The notes beneath the pieces are model-generated. The model did no database searches. It saw only the letters and a program-made list of their open reading frames with translations, and was not told the DNA's origin. From an uncultured Saprospiraceae bacterium (GTDB taxonomy: Bacteria; Bacteroidota; Bacteroidia; Chitinophagales; Saprospiraceae), in assembly GCA_938016265.1 (NCBI GenBank), contig CALLWB010000081.1:1-64000 (forward strand): a DNA stretch of 64,000 nt, given 5' to 3'. The position numbers and the translations under genes were made by a program. Position 1 is the stretch's first letter; each line of letters begins with the position of its first letter. Positions 41,887-50,592 of the stretch are shown here, piece by piece.

Positions 41887-43944
41887 ATGAAAAGAAGGAA
41901 ATTTTTAAAAAGTGGGCTAGTTGCCGGATTGACACCTCTGTTTGTAAATGGCTATGCCATGAACAGCCTGAGTGCTTCGATGATCCCAGCTTCAGCCTGC
42001 GATATAGACGATAGAGTTTTAGTAATTGTGTACCTGGGAGGGGCAAATGATGCGATAAATGCTGCGGTACCCTTAAATCAGTTTGGTGAATATCGAGATG
42101 CCCGACCTGATATACACTTACCACAAAACTCTTTAATTAAATTGGACAACTCCTTGACGGGCACCAGTCAGGATTTAGGGTTACACCCATCACTGACGGG
42201 CCTCAAAGATTTATATGACAACTCAAAACTTTCTATAGTGCAACGAGTTGGCTATCCACAACCAAATCGGTCTCATTTTACCTCTCAGGACAATATGCTC
42301 AAAGGCATTGACGGAACAATTGCAAATTCTGGAGTGTCGGAAGGTTGGATTGGACGTTTTTTGACGGATAAATATCCAACTTATAAAGGATTGCCATTTG
42401 ATAATCATGAAGACCCATTAGGAATCATCCTAGGAGACACACAAAGTACAGGATTCCATACAGCTGCAGAACACGAGATGGAAATAAACCTTAGTGGGCA
42501 AGATCCTGCAGGATTTTTTAATATCATCTCTTCCCTTAGTGGCGAACCAATTTCTAACTTTCCAAATTCCGAGAACGGAGAAATGCTAAGTTATATTTCT
42601 CAGGTGGAGAAAAGTACACAAGTGTATTCAGAAAGGATATCTTCGGTTTTTGATACAGGTGGGATGGCTCCTCAAGAAGTTTATCCGAATTCTAGTTTAG
42701 CAAATCAGCTGAAAACTGTAGCTCGATTAATTGTCGGAGGTTCGAAAACCAAAGTGTTCATGGCTAAGAAAGGTGGTTGGGATAATCACGTCAATGCAGT
42801 AAATGCTTCAGATACAAGACTAGGAAAACATGCTAATCTACTAGCAGATTTGGGCGATTCCCTTCAATCCTTCCAAAACGACCTGGTGGCAAAGGGTATT
42901 TCTTCCCAAGTCGTAACGGTCGTTTTCTCTGAGTTCGGGCGAAAAATTATTCAAAACGGAAATTTAGGAACAGACCACGGGACGATGTCTTCAATGTTTG
43001 TTGTCGGTGATGCTGTAAACGCAGGGGTGTTTGGTGACAATATTGATATCCTAAATCAAGATAATCAGGGTGCTCCAGATCCAGGTCAATTGCAGAATGA
43101 TTATCGTACTGTCTTTGCTAATATCTGTCAAGACTGGATGGGAGCAAGTGACGACTCTATTCTTAATACTTTTCCTCTTACTCCATCGCAGGTAGTTCTT
43201 ACAAATCTGGGATTGATAAACTCAAATGAAAAAGTAGATAATACTTGTTACTTTGAGCCGGTTCCACCAGTTTCCTTGACAATTCGAGGCAGACTTTACC
43301 TTGAAGGATTTTTGGAATCCTCTGGACTGATGTCAACCGAATTGGCAGATAGTGGTGTTTTACCAACTTCACAACCTTACGGCGATACCCGATACAGTTA
43401 TTATGGAGAGGAATCGGTTTCCAGCTTTCCTGCAAACACAGTAGACTGGCTATTGATGGAAGTTTGGAATGAGAGCAATCTTGTCATCGATAGAAAAGCA
43501 GTGTTATTGAGAAATGATGGTCGAATCACGAAACTGAATGGAGGGTTGCAAATCCTTGTTTCTGATCTATATCCTGAAAAAATTCGGATTGCGTTCCTGC
43601 ATCGATCTCATATTGGTGTGCTTGCTTCTAAAAAAATCGACGCAGCGCAAGAAGCTACACCAGTTGTAAATATTTCGACAGCAGTTGACACGGTAGAAGG
43701 GAATAACCAATTAAAGAACATTGGTGGAAAGTACGCGATGATCGCTGGAGATGCCGATCAAAACGGACTAATCAATACCGCAGATTATAGCTATTGGAAG
43801 CGCTCAAGTACCAATAGTGTCGCGGGCTACCAAAATGCCGATCTGAATGCTGACGGACTGGTCGACAACTCCGATTACCTGCTTTGGAAAAACAACCGTA
43901 GTAAAATTGGAAACCCTATTCTTCATGGTATTTTAAAACGATAA
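41887..43944 (+). CDS. DUF1501 family protein with Tat signal and dockerin-like tail, copy B
   Basis: A 685-residue paralogue of 34639-36705. The first 31 residues (MKRRKFLKSGLVAGLTPLFV...) are the same as in copy A up to SLSAS, including the twin-arginine motif. The DUF1501 core keeps KKGGWDNH and LGTDHGTMSSMFVVGD; the beta-rich region keeps YGDTRYSYYGEESVSSFPAN; the tail keeps two dockerin-like loops (GDADQNGLINTADY and ADLNADGLVDNSDY) and the end NRSKIGNPILH-x-ILKR. Differences cluster in the middle of the core. Expected to be exported by Tat and to act with the large T9SS cargo encoded 18 bases downstream. Activity unknown. Confidence 0.92.
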   Translation: MKRRKFLKSGLVAGLTPLFVNGYAMNSLSASMIPASACDIDDRVLVIVYLGGANDAINAAVPLNQFGEYRDARPDIHLPQNSLIKLDNSLTGTSQDLGLHPSLTGLKDLYDNSKLSIVQRVGYPQPNRSHFTSQDNMLKGIDGTIANSGVSEGWIGRFLTDKYPTYKGLPFDNHEDPLGIILGDTQSTGFHTAAEHEMEINLSGQDPAGFFNIISSLSGEPISNFPNSENGEMLSYISQVEKSTQVYSERISSVFDTGGMAPQEVYPNSSLANQLKTVARLIVGGSKTKVFMAKKGGWDNHVNAVNASDTRLGKHANLLADLGDSLQSFQNDLVAKGISSQVVTVVFSEFGRKIIQNGNLGTDHGTMSSMFVVGDAVNAGVFGDNIDILNQDNQGAPDPGQLQNDYRTVFANICQDWMGASDDSILNTFPLTPSQVVLTNLGLINSNEKVDNTCYFEPVPPVSLTIRGRLYLEGFLESSGLMSTELADSGVLPTSQPYGDTRYSYYGEESVSSFPANTVDWLLMEVWNESNLVIDRKAVLLRNDGRITKLNGGLQILVSDLYPEKIRIAFLHRSHIGVLASKKIDAAQEATPVVNISTAVDTVEGNNQLKNIGGKYAMIAGDADQNGLINTADYSYWKRSSTNSVAGYQNADLNADGLVDNSDYLLWKNNRSKIGNPILHGILKR

Positions 43945-43962
43945 CCCTATTAATTTTTAATT

Positions 43963-46900
43963 ATGAAATATATCAATTATCAAGTATTTGGCTATAGGGG
44001 ATTCCTTAGTCTGCTTGTTTTGTTCTCTTTTGGAATAGGGCAGGCTTTTAGCCAAATCGTAAAAATAGAGCTCGACGGTTACAATAACTGTTCGGGGCAA
44101 ATTCAAGTAGATATTAAAATAAAATCCTCCGACTTTTCTACTACGGATTTTTCCATTGGAAGCTCCAGTATTTTCTTAAATTTTGATCCGCAAATTGTTA
44201 GTTACAATTCTTACACTCCAGTAGAGTTTGATGCTGATGTTTCGACGCAGGCAGCTGGGGCGAATTGGTTGCCTCATCGATACGATGTTGATGCTACATG
44301 TGGCTTGTTTGACCTAACGCTACAGAAAGAAGAGGGCGGAGTAAATAATTATGACCTAAATAAATCTACCTACATAACAATTGGTACGGTTTACTTCGAT
44401 TTTGTATTTACAGACACTGATCCAATGATCAGTATTAATCAATTATTTACCATGTTCAATTCTGCTGACCAGAATGATGGTACAGCGATGAGGGACATTG
44501 AAAACTATCCAAAACTATTGCAGTATAGTTGTAATAATTGTGTTAGTCCGACCATTACAAGTATCAATGAAACTCCTTCTACGTGCATCGAAGAAAATGG
44601 GGCTATTTCATTTACATTCCCCAATGACCCAACTCGCACTTTCATTGAGTTTAGCATTGATGGTGGATTGACCTACCCGTTTAATATTAATGACAATGTC
44701 GGTACCTACAACATTATCGATCTGGCGTCTGGTACTTATGACCTTTGGGTCCGCTGGGGAAATAACAATTGTCCGCTGGATTTGCCTGATGCCACGATTA
44801 TTACAACAGGTGGGCCGACAGCATCTGTCAGTGCTACTAATTCTTGTGGTGCTCAAAATGATGGAGTTGTTACATTTACTTTCCCAAACACCCCAGGCAG
44901 GACTGGAATTGAGTTTAGTACCGATGGAGGATTGACTTATCCTCATTTCTCGCCTGATATTGCGGGATCCCTTGTCGTAGATGGATTTGCTCCAGGTGTA
45001 TATGATATTTGGGTTCGATGGGGAAACAATGATTGTCCTACAGATCTGGGAACTATTAGTATCAATAGCCTGGATGTTCCAATAGTAACTGTTAATAGGC
45101 TTCATATGTGTGATGGATATCCGAATTCAAGCCTCATCAAATTCAGCTTCCAGGACAGCCCACAACATTCAGGCATTGAGTTTAGCTTGGATGGGGGAGT
45201 AACTTACCCCTATTCTGTAGATGATGCTGACGGTTCATTGGAGATTTTGGGTTTGCCTCCCGGCGTTTATGACCTTTGGGTGCGTTGGGAAAATGGTAAC
45301 TGCCCGTTAGACTTGCCAGGGGTTACCATTGGTGTTTGGGATAGTCCACAAGTAACTGTTTCCAGAACCCATATGTGCGCCAATGATCTCAATTCTGGTT
45401 CTATAACTTTCAACTTTGAGGATAGTCCACAAAGGACAGTTATTGAATTTAGTCTAACTGGTGGTCCGCCATTTCCGTACAACGCTCCAGATAATTCAGG
45501 TTCACTCACTTTAGACGGTATACAGCCTGGTACGTATGATTTGTGGGTACGCTGGGGGAACGACCATTGTCCGGTCGATCTTAATGAGGTAACTATTGAG
45601 GAATTGGTTGCACCTAATGTACAAGCAACTGCAACTGCCCTTTCTTGCAATGATGATGGAGTCATCACCTTCCAATTCCCAAATGAACCAACAAGAGGTG
45701 GCCTAGAATTTAGTATAAATGGAGGTCAGAGTTTTCCGTATGCCTCTCCGGATAATGCCGGCTCATTTGATTTAACCGGTATCGCTCCTGGTACGTATGA
45801 TGTTTGGGCAAGATGGGGAAACAACCAATGTCCAACAGCTGTCAATTTAGTTACCGTTGGCTCCTTGGATTCCCCAATTGCAACAAGCACAGCGAAGGCT
45901 TCTTGTTTTGATGATGGTGAAATCACCTTTACTTTCCCAGATCATCCTACAAGAGGGATTATCCGCTTCAGTTTGAATGGTGGATGGACTTATCCGTATA
46001 TTACTTATGATAATGTGGGGACTCTTAAAGTTACTGGATTGGCGCCTGGAACTTATGATCTATGGGCCAAATGGAATGACCATACTTGTCCAACCAATTT
46101 AACAAATAGAACTATCATTCAACTTGATCTGCCTGAGGTTACTACAGTTAAGAAAGATTATTGTTCGAATGAGCCTCCATCTGGAGAAATTACTTTCACC
46201 TTTGCCGATAGTCCAGAGCGATCTGCTATTGAGTTTAGCATAGATGGTGGATTGACTTTCCCGTATTGGACTCCTGACAATTCAGGGACCTATACTGTTG
46301 CCGGATTATCTGCTGGTACTTATGATCTGTGGGTTAGATGGGGAAATAACCAATGTCCAATTGATCTAGCAGATCAAACCATCGAAGCGCAAAATTCGCC
46401 TTTTGTTGCCACAGGGAAAGTAGATGTTTGTATGGGGGGATCAATCCAAACTGGATTATTGACCTTCAAATTCTTTAACGATCCACTTCAAACAGTGATT
46501 CGGTTTAGTATTGATGGGGGAGCGACTTATCCCTATATTTCTCCAGATGATGCTGACTTCTTTGTGATTTCTGGAGTGGCAGTTGGTCAATATGATTTGT
46601 GGGCAAAATGGGGAAAAAACGACTGCCCTATTGATATTATGGATCAATCTGTTGAACTTATTAACTGTAGTAGTGGTGTTCGGATTATTCCTGACTTTGT
46701 CGATCTTCAAAAGGATTTGCCAGTAGAATTGGCGTCCTCATTTGAAAACTTCCAACAAGATTTGGCAGACACCAATTCACCGGAAGGAAGAATTTCTCTT
46801 TTCCCGAATCCAGCCAATGATTTTGTAAATCTTGATTTGACCAACTATGAATCTACCGTAGAGGAAATCAAAATTTTCAATATCGAAGGAATTTTAGTGA

Positions 46901-47037
46901 AACGTGAATTGATCAATGAAGGAGTCTCTGGTATCTATACTGCTGATGTCAGTGGGTTAGGTAGTGGCGGTTACTACGTGGTTGTTCGTTCTGCGGATAA
47001 GGAGGTTAGTTCACTCAAGTTTATTATTTCTAAATAA
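43963..47037 (+). CDS. Large T9SS cargo with eight ~88-residue repeats, copy B
   Basis: Paralogue of 36718-39792 with exactly the same length, 1024 residues, and the same plan: signal peptide, one N-terminal beta-sandwich-like domain (about 31-190), eight repeats, T9SS sorting domain (ISLFPNPANDFVNLDLTN to LKFIISK). The signal region and the last 90 residues are almost unchanged, while the repeats have drifted: several RWGNNDCP cores have become RWENGNCP, KWNDHTCP, RWGNNQCP and KWGKNDCP, and TYP has become PPFP or SFP. The Cys positions are kept, which argues for structural disulfides and ongoing selection. Function unknown; a surface stalk or adhesin is likely. Confidence 0.9.
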   Translation: MKYINYQVFGYRGFLSLLVLFSFGIGQAFSQIVKIELDGYNNCSGQIQVDIKIKSSDFSTTDFSIGSSSIFLNFDPQIVSYNSYTPVEFDADVSTQAAGANWLPHRYDVDATCGLFDLTLQKEEGGVNNYDLNKSTYITIGTVYFDFVFTDTDPMISINQLFTMFNSADQNDGTAMRDIENYPKLLQYSCNNCVSPTITSINETPSTCIEENGAISFTFPNDPTRTFIEFSIDGGLTYPFNINDNVGTYNIIDLASGTYDLWVRWGNNNCPLDLPDATIITTGGPTASVSATNSCGAQNDGVVTFTFPNTPGRTGIEFSTDGGLTYPHFSPDIAGSLVVDGFAPGVYDIWVRWGNNDCPTDLGTISINSLDVPIVTVNRLHMCDGYPNSSLIKFSFQDSPQHSGIEFSLDGGVTYPYSVDDADGSLEILGLPPGVYDLWVRWENGNCPLDLPGVTIGVWDSPQVTVSRTHMCANDLNSGSITFNFEDSPQRTVIEFSLTGGPPFPYNAPDNSGSLTLDGIQPGTYDLWVRWGNDHCPVDLNEVTIEELVAPNVQATATALSCNDDGVITFQFPNEPTRGGLEFSINGGQSFPYASPDNAGSFDLTGIAPGTYDVWARWGNNQCPTAVNLVTVGSLDSPIATSTAKASCFDDGEITFTFPDHPTRGIIRFSLNGGWTYPYITYDNVGTLKVTGLAPGTYDLWAKWNDHTCPTNLTNRTIIQLDLPEVTTVKKDYCSNEPPSGEITFTFADSPERSAIEFSIDGGLTFPYWTPDNSGTYTVAGLSAGTYDLWVRWGNNQCPIDLADQTIEAQNSPFVATGKVDVCMGGSIQTGLLTFKFFNDPLQTVIRFSIDGGATYPYISPDDADFFVISGVAVGQYDLWAKWGKNDCPIDIMDQSVELINCSSGVRIIPDFVDLQKDLPVELASSFENFQQDLADTNSPEGRISLFPNPANDFVNLDLTNYESTVEEIKIFNIEGILVKRELINEGVSGIYTADVSGLGSGGYYVVVRSADKEVSSLKFIISK
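44554..46668 (+). repeat. Eight tandem ~264-bp coding repeats, copy B
   Basis: Same register as the array in copy A; the repeat cores are more varied here. Confidence 0.85.
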
Positions 47038-47078
47038 AGAAATTGTGCTGTTGAAGTAGTGCATGTTTCTGAATGCAG

Positions 47079-47113
47079 AAAAGAGATCATCCTGTTTGGG
47101 TGATCTCTTTTTG
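47079..47113 (+). terminator. Terminator of operon copy B
   Basis: AAGAGATCATCC / GGGTGATCTCTT stem followed by a T-run; counterpart of 39835-39868. The 60 bases between the stop codon and the stem are also conserved between copies (GAAATTGTGCTGTTGAAGTA). Confidence 0.88.
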
Positions 47114-47331
47114 TTTGGGGAGCCGATCAAAAAAATATCGATTAATCGAGGTGTAAATAATTTTCACGGCCCCTTAGAGGCAACTTCAGTCGGCTGCCAC
47201 GTGTTAGGAATCCATTTTGCTTTCTTTGTGCTGAGTAGGTCGCTATCTTTCAAATTGTACAGGACTGCAAGGGTGATTATTTACTGGAAACGTTTTGCCC
47301 AACAAACCTAGGAACCCATTAAGTTTCTAAC

Positions 47332-47637
47332 TTAAAAATAGCTTTGAAAATACTTCTTATTTATATAAAAGGTGCCAAAAGGAAGAAGGGAAGCAACCAG
47401 GACCATAAGTGTAGCGCCTATATCCCATTTCATCCTAGAGCGAATCCATAGAGCCATAACTACATAGGCAAGGAAAAGCATTCCGTGTGGCATGCCCAGT
47501 CCTTTTACCAGCATGGCGTTTCCTGCCAAATATTTGAGTGGTACACCTACAAACAGTAAAAGTATATAAGAGGTGCCCTCTAAAAAACTGATAATTTTGA
47601 ACAGGCTGATCGTGTTGTCTTTGTTATTAGTATCCAT
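47332..47637 (-). CDS. DUF3817 family small membrane protein
   Basis: A 101-residue protein with three hydrophobic segments. The motif SFLEGTSYILLLFVGVPLKY followed by GMPHGMLFLAYVV is the signature of the DUF3817 family, small integral membrane proteins found across bacteria with no settled role. ATG start at 47637; the Asn/Asp-rich first ten residues face the cytoplasm. It stands alone: the duplicated operon ends about 220 bases before it on the other strand, and the MBL-fold gene on the same strand starts beyond 140 bases upstream. Confidence 0.85.
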   Translation of the reverse strand: MDTNNKDNTISLFKIISFLEGTSYILLLFVGVPLKYLAGNAMLVKGLGMPHGMLFLAYVVMALWIRSRMKWDIGATLMVLVASLLPFGTFYINKKYFQSYF

Positions 47638-47778
47638 TCTTGTTCCCTAGTATTTATGCCTATAATTAAAGGTGATATTTTTGATGAAGTTAGCCTATTT
47701 AGATCTGCTTTATTGTTAACTAATGGTAGGAATAATAATTTAGATTCATGTTAAATTGATAGAATTGGAATTGCTCTA

Positions 47779-48540
47779 CTAAAGCTTAATGGCTTCATAA
47801 TCCGGTGTCCTAATAAAATTAAACGCTTCACTAGAAGCGATTGCTCCATAATCCGGATAGCGCACCTTGGCAAAACGAGTCACCAAACCCTTTCCTTTTT
47901 TCTGTTCGTCGTGGGTATTGATGACTGATTTTGGGCGCAACTGTAGAAACAATTCGCGGACATTCTCCATTCCTGGATTGACCAGCCCACCCAAAATAGC
48001 AGGCAACTGAAATTGAGTAAACGTCGTCACCAGCAGCTCCACCTCCAAATCAGGAAACCGATCACCAAATTCAGCCGGCAGATCAAAGCCATGCGGCGCA
48101 TAAAACACTCCTCGATTGGCAGCGTCACTAATCACGACTGAATAATAAATCGGGTCCAACAATTTGTCAGGACGCAGTGCACTAAAGGAAAGTCCTCCAA
48201 AAATCAACGGCGCTCCCTGCTCTGGTATTTCGTGAATCTGACGTTCCGGGAAATGTTTTTTAAGGCGTTTAAATGCCTTCGGTGTCGCGATTAATGGGAT
48301 GTTTGTATCTATCGCCTGTAGCGTATTCAAATGGCAATGATCCTCATAGGATTGAGAGATTAATATGAATTTATAGTCAGGCAATTCTTCCAAGGGAATA
48401 GCAGGAGTCGTGTGCCATTGTTCATTCAACCAACTAAAACCATCGATCTCTGAGCCAATTTGCCAGGGATCAATCAAAAAAGCAGATTCCTCCCAGCTAA
48501 CGTGCCAAGAGGAATCCATATTTATTCTTTTCCAATTCAT
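47779..48540 (-). CDS. MBL-fold metallo-hydrolase-like protein with altered metal motif
   Basis: A 253-residue metallo-beta-lactamase-fold protein. The place of the usual HxHxDH motif is taken by SQSYEDHCH (about residue 62-70), so the first two His are missing while DH is kept. A comparable TQSLDDHCH form occurs in plant and cyanobacterial relatives, so this is probably a real subfamily rather than decay. Other conserved spots: VISDAANRGVFYAPHGFDLP and the late His in VINTHDEQKKGKG. Cytoplasmic. Without the full metal set, activity may use one metal or none. Followed by sppA on the same strand 73 bases upstream, so possibly co-transcribed with it. Confidence 0.8.
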   Translation of the reverse strand: MNWKRINMDSSWHVSWEESAFLIDPWQIGSEIDGFSWLNEQWHTTPAIPLEELPDYKFILISQSYEDHCHLNTLQAIDTNIPLIATPKAFKRLKKHFPERQIHEIPEQGAPLIFGGLSFSALRPDKLLDPIYYSVVISDAANRGVFYAPHGFDLPAEFGDRFPDLEVELLVTTFTQFQLPAILGGLVNPGMENVRELFLQLRPKSVINTHDEQKKGKGLVTRFAKVRYPDYGAIASSEAFNFIRTPDYEAIKL

Positions 48541-48613
48541 TGTTGAAAATTGAGTTACTAAGTTATTGGTTTATTAAGTTACTAGTAATATTGCCCAATA
48601 TACTTAATAACAA

Positions 48614-50377
48614 CTATTGTATTTCAATTTGGTAAGGGATACGTGCTTGGATGCCAGTCATTTCTTTGATCTGCTTAGCTTGCTCGTAAAATTTGTAGTA
48701 ATCTCCTAACTCGCTTTTCATCATGACATCCAATGGTTTTTTTCCTGTTATTTGCTCGATGATTTGCTCAAACTTATCTTTTGATTTTGGGTATTCTGTG
48801 GTGCGATAGCTATCCATTTCTGCTAGTTCTGCAGCATAAGCTAAGGCATCATCCAATCCTCCCAGTTCATCAATCAATCCGATTTTTTTGGCCTGAGTAC
48901 CTGTCCACACTCTTCCTTGAGCGAATTCTTCTACTTGATCAATAGGTATGTTTCGGCCCTCCGCAACGCGTCTTTTAAACTTGATGTATACAGAATCTAC
49001 ACCTACCTGGAAAATCCGTTTTTCCGCCTCGTTCAATTCAAACATAGGAGATCCGGTGGTGGCATATTTTGCTGTTTTCACCGTGTCGAAAGAGATGCCT
49101 AATTCATCATCTAAAAATTCATCAATATTTGGTAAGACTCCAAACACCCCGATAGAACCGGTTATCGTGTTTGGCTCAGCAAATATTTTTTCTCCTTCGC
49201 AAGCGATGTAGTATCCACCAGAAGCAGCGAAATCACCCATTGATACAACGAATTTGATGCCTTGTTCTTTCGCAAGCATAATTTCTCTCCACATGATTTC
49301 AGAAGCAAGGCTACTGCCACCACCAGAGTTTACTCGAAGGACGATTGCTTTTACTTTGTCGTCTTCTCTTATCTTACGGATGATTCTTGCGTAGCGTTCT
49401 CCACCAATATTCCCTGGTTCTCCTTCTCCGTCTACAATGTTTCCTTCTGCATAGACTACTGCGATTTTACCTTTGATAGAAAAGTCAGTTTTGCTGATAG
49501 CAGATTTGCTGTATTCATCTAGGCTAATGGAATTGATTTTGTCATCTTTGTCAATGCCCAGGCGATCTCTGAGTTCGTCCAATACTTGATCTTTGTACAT
49601 CAAACCGTCCACCATTTTCAATCGTAAAGCATCTTCTGGCTCTCTAATTTTTAATTCATTGGCGATATCTCTAAGTGCAGGGACGGAGATGTTTCTTGAG
49701 TCTCCAATATCCGTCAGAAAGTTCTGATAGTACTCATCCAGATATGCTCTGGTTTGTTTTCTGTTTTCAGGGCTCATTTCGTCTCTTCTGAATGGCTCCG
49801 TGGCGCTTTTAAACTTACCAGCATAAAAGACTTGCGGCTTAATGCCCAATCGGTCCAGCAAATCCTTGAAGAAAGGAATTTGAGTTGCAAAACCAGCAAA
49901 TTGCAGTCCTCCCATTGGATTCAGATATACTTTGTCCGCAGCAGAAGAAAGATAATAATTGCCTTGTGAGTAATTGTTACTGTAGGAAATCACAAACTTT
50001 CCACTTTCTTTGAAGTCTTCGATTCCATCTCTAAGTCTGCTCATAGTTGCCATTCCAGCAGCTGGTCTACCAGAGGCGATATAGATACCTTTAATATTGT
50101 CGTCTGTTTTGGCAGCTTCTAATGTTTTGAGGATGTCTGTGAGACCGAGGGTCTTTTTGTTTTCAAGGCTAAAGGAAGAATTAGAAGAAATATTATCTGT
50201 TTTTTCGGGGATGGCCTTTGTAAACGACAATTTCAAGACGGAATTGGGTTTGACAGCGACTTTGTCCTCTTTACTTACTAAGCCAGCGATAGAACTAACA
50301 CCGACCAAACTAATTAATATTAATGCCAGGAACGTTCCCAGACAAGAGGCAAAAATAAATTTAAAAAACTGCTTCAT
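48614..50377 (-). CDS. sppA: Signal peptide peptidase SppA, long form
   Basis: I start at the ATG at 50377 (MKQFFKFIFASCLGTFLALI, 587 residues), the usual beginning of Bacteroidota SppA; an ATG 12 codons upstream adds an unlikely hydrophilic leader. One N-terminal membrane anchor, then two tandem SppA/ClpP-fold domains as in the 67-kDa form. The catalytic Lys lies in AGKFKSATEPFRRDEMS of the first domain (about residue 190), the Ser in MGDFAASGGYYIAC of the second (about 385), followed by NTITGSIGVFG. The enzyme degrades cleaved signal peptides in the membrane, acting as a tetramer in E. coli. Single gene on its strand apart from the MBL-fold gene downstream. Confidence 0.93.
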   Translation of the reverse strand: MKQFFKFIFASCLGTFLALILISLVGVSSIAGLVSKEDKVAVKPNSVLKLSFTKAIPEKTDNISSNSSFSLENKKTLGLTDILKTLEAAKTDDNIKGIYIASGRPAAGMATMSRLRDGIEDFKESGKFVISYSNNYSQGNYYLSSAADKVYLNPMGGLQFAGFATQIPFFKDLLDRLGIKPQVFYAGKFKSATEPFRRDEMSPENRKQTRAYLDEYYQNFLTDIGDSRNISVPALRDIANELKIREPEDALRLKMVDGLMYKDQVLDELRDRLGIDKDDKINSISLDEYSKSAISKTDFSIKGKIAVVYAEGNIVDGEGEPGNIGGERYARIIRKIREDDKVKAIVLRVNSGGGSSLASEIMWREIMLAKEQGIKFVVSMGDFAASGGYYIACEGEKIFAEPNTITGSIGVFGVLPNIDEFLDDELGISFDTVKTAKYATTGSPMFELNEAEKRIFQVGVDSVYIKFKRRVAEGRNIPIDQVEEFAQGRVWTGTQAKKIGLIDELGGLDDALAYAAELAEMDSYRTTEYPKSKDKFEQIIEQITGKKPLDVMMKSELGDYYKFYEQAKQIKEMTGIQARIPYQIEIQ

Positions 50378-50592
50378 GGTATATTGTTTATAAACTGTGA
50401 TTAGCGTAGACATTGTTTTACTTACGCTAATTATTCTAACACAAAGAACTATATAAAATGGTAATTATCTAAGGAAATTAGACAAATAGCCCTTTTGCTT
50501 CGATTTGTGCACAAAAAGAGCTCTTTTTTATTGGGAATGTCGTTGATAGAGGGACCAGTTGACTTTATTGTGCTGGCAACGGGTTGGGTGGA

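Larger units (their letters stand above)
39975..47113 (+). repeat. Tandem duplication, copy B (whole transcription unit)
   Basis: Second copy of the unit at 32761-39868, same gene order and control elements, about 7.1 kb. Confidence 0.9.

Noticed and set aside
44608-45105. 165-residue minus-strand ORF within the repeat cargo
   Set aside because: An antisense shadow created by the regular composition of the repeat array; repeats of the same kind appear in other antisense frames there.
47063-47311. 82-residue plus-strand ORF after operon copy B
   Set aside because: It spans the terminator of copy B and lacks any recognisable feature.
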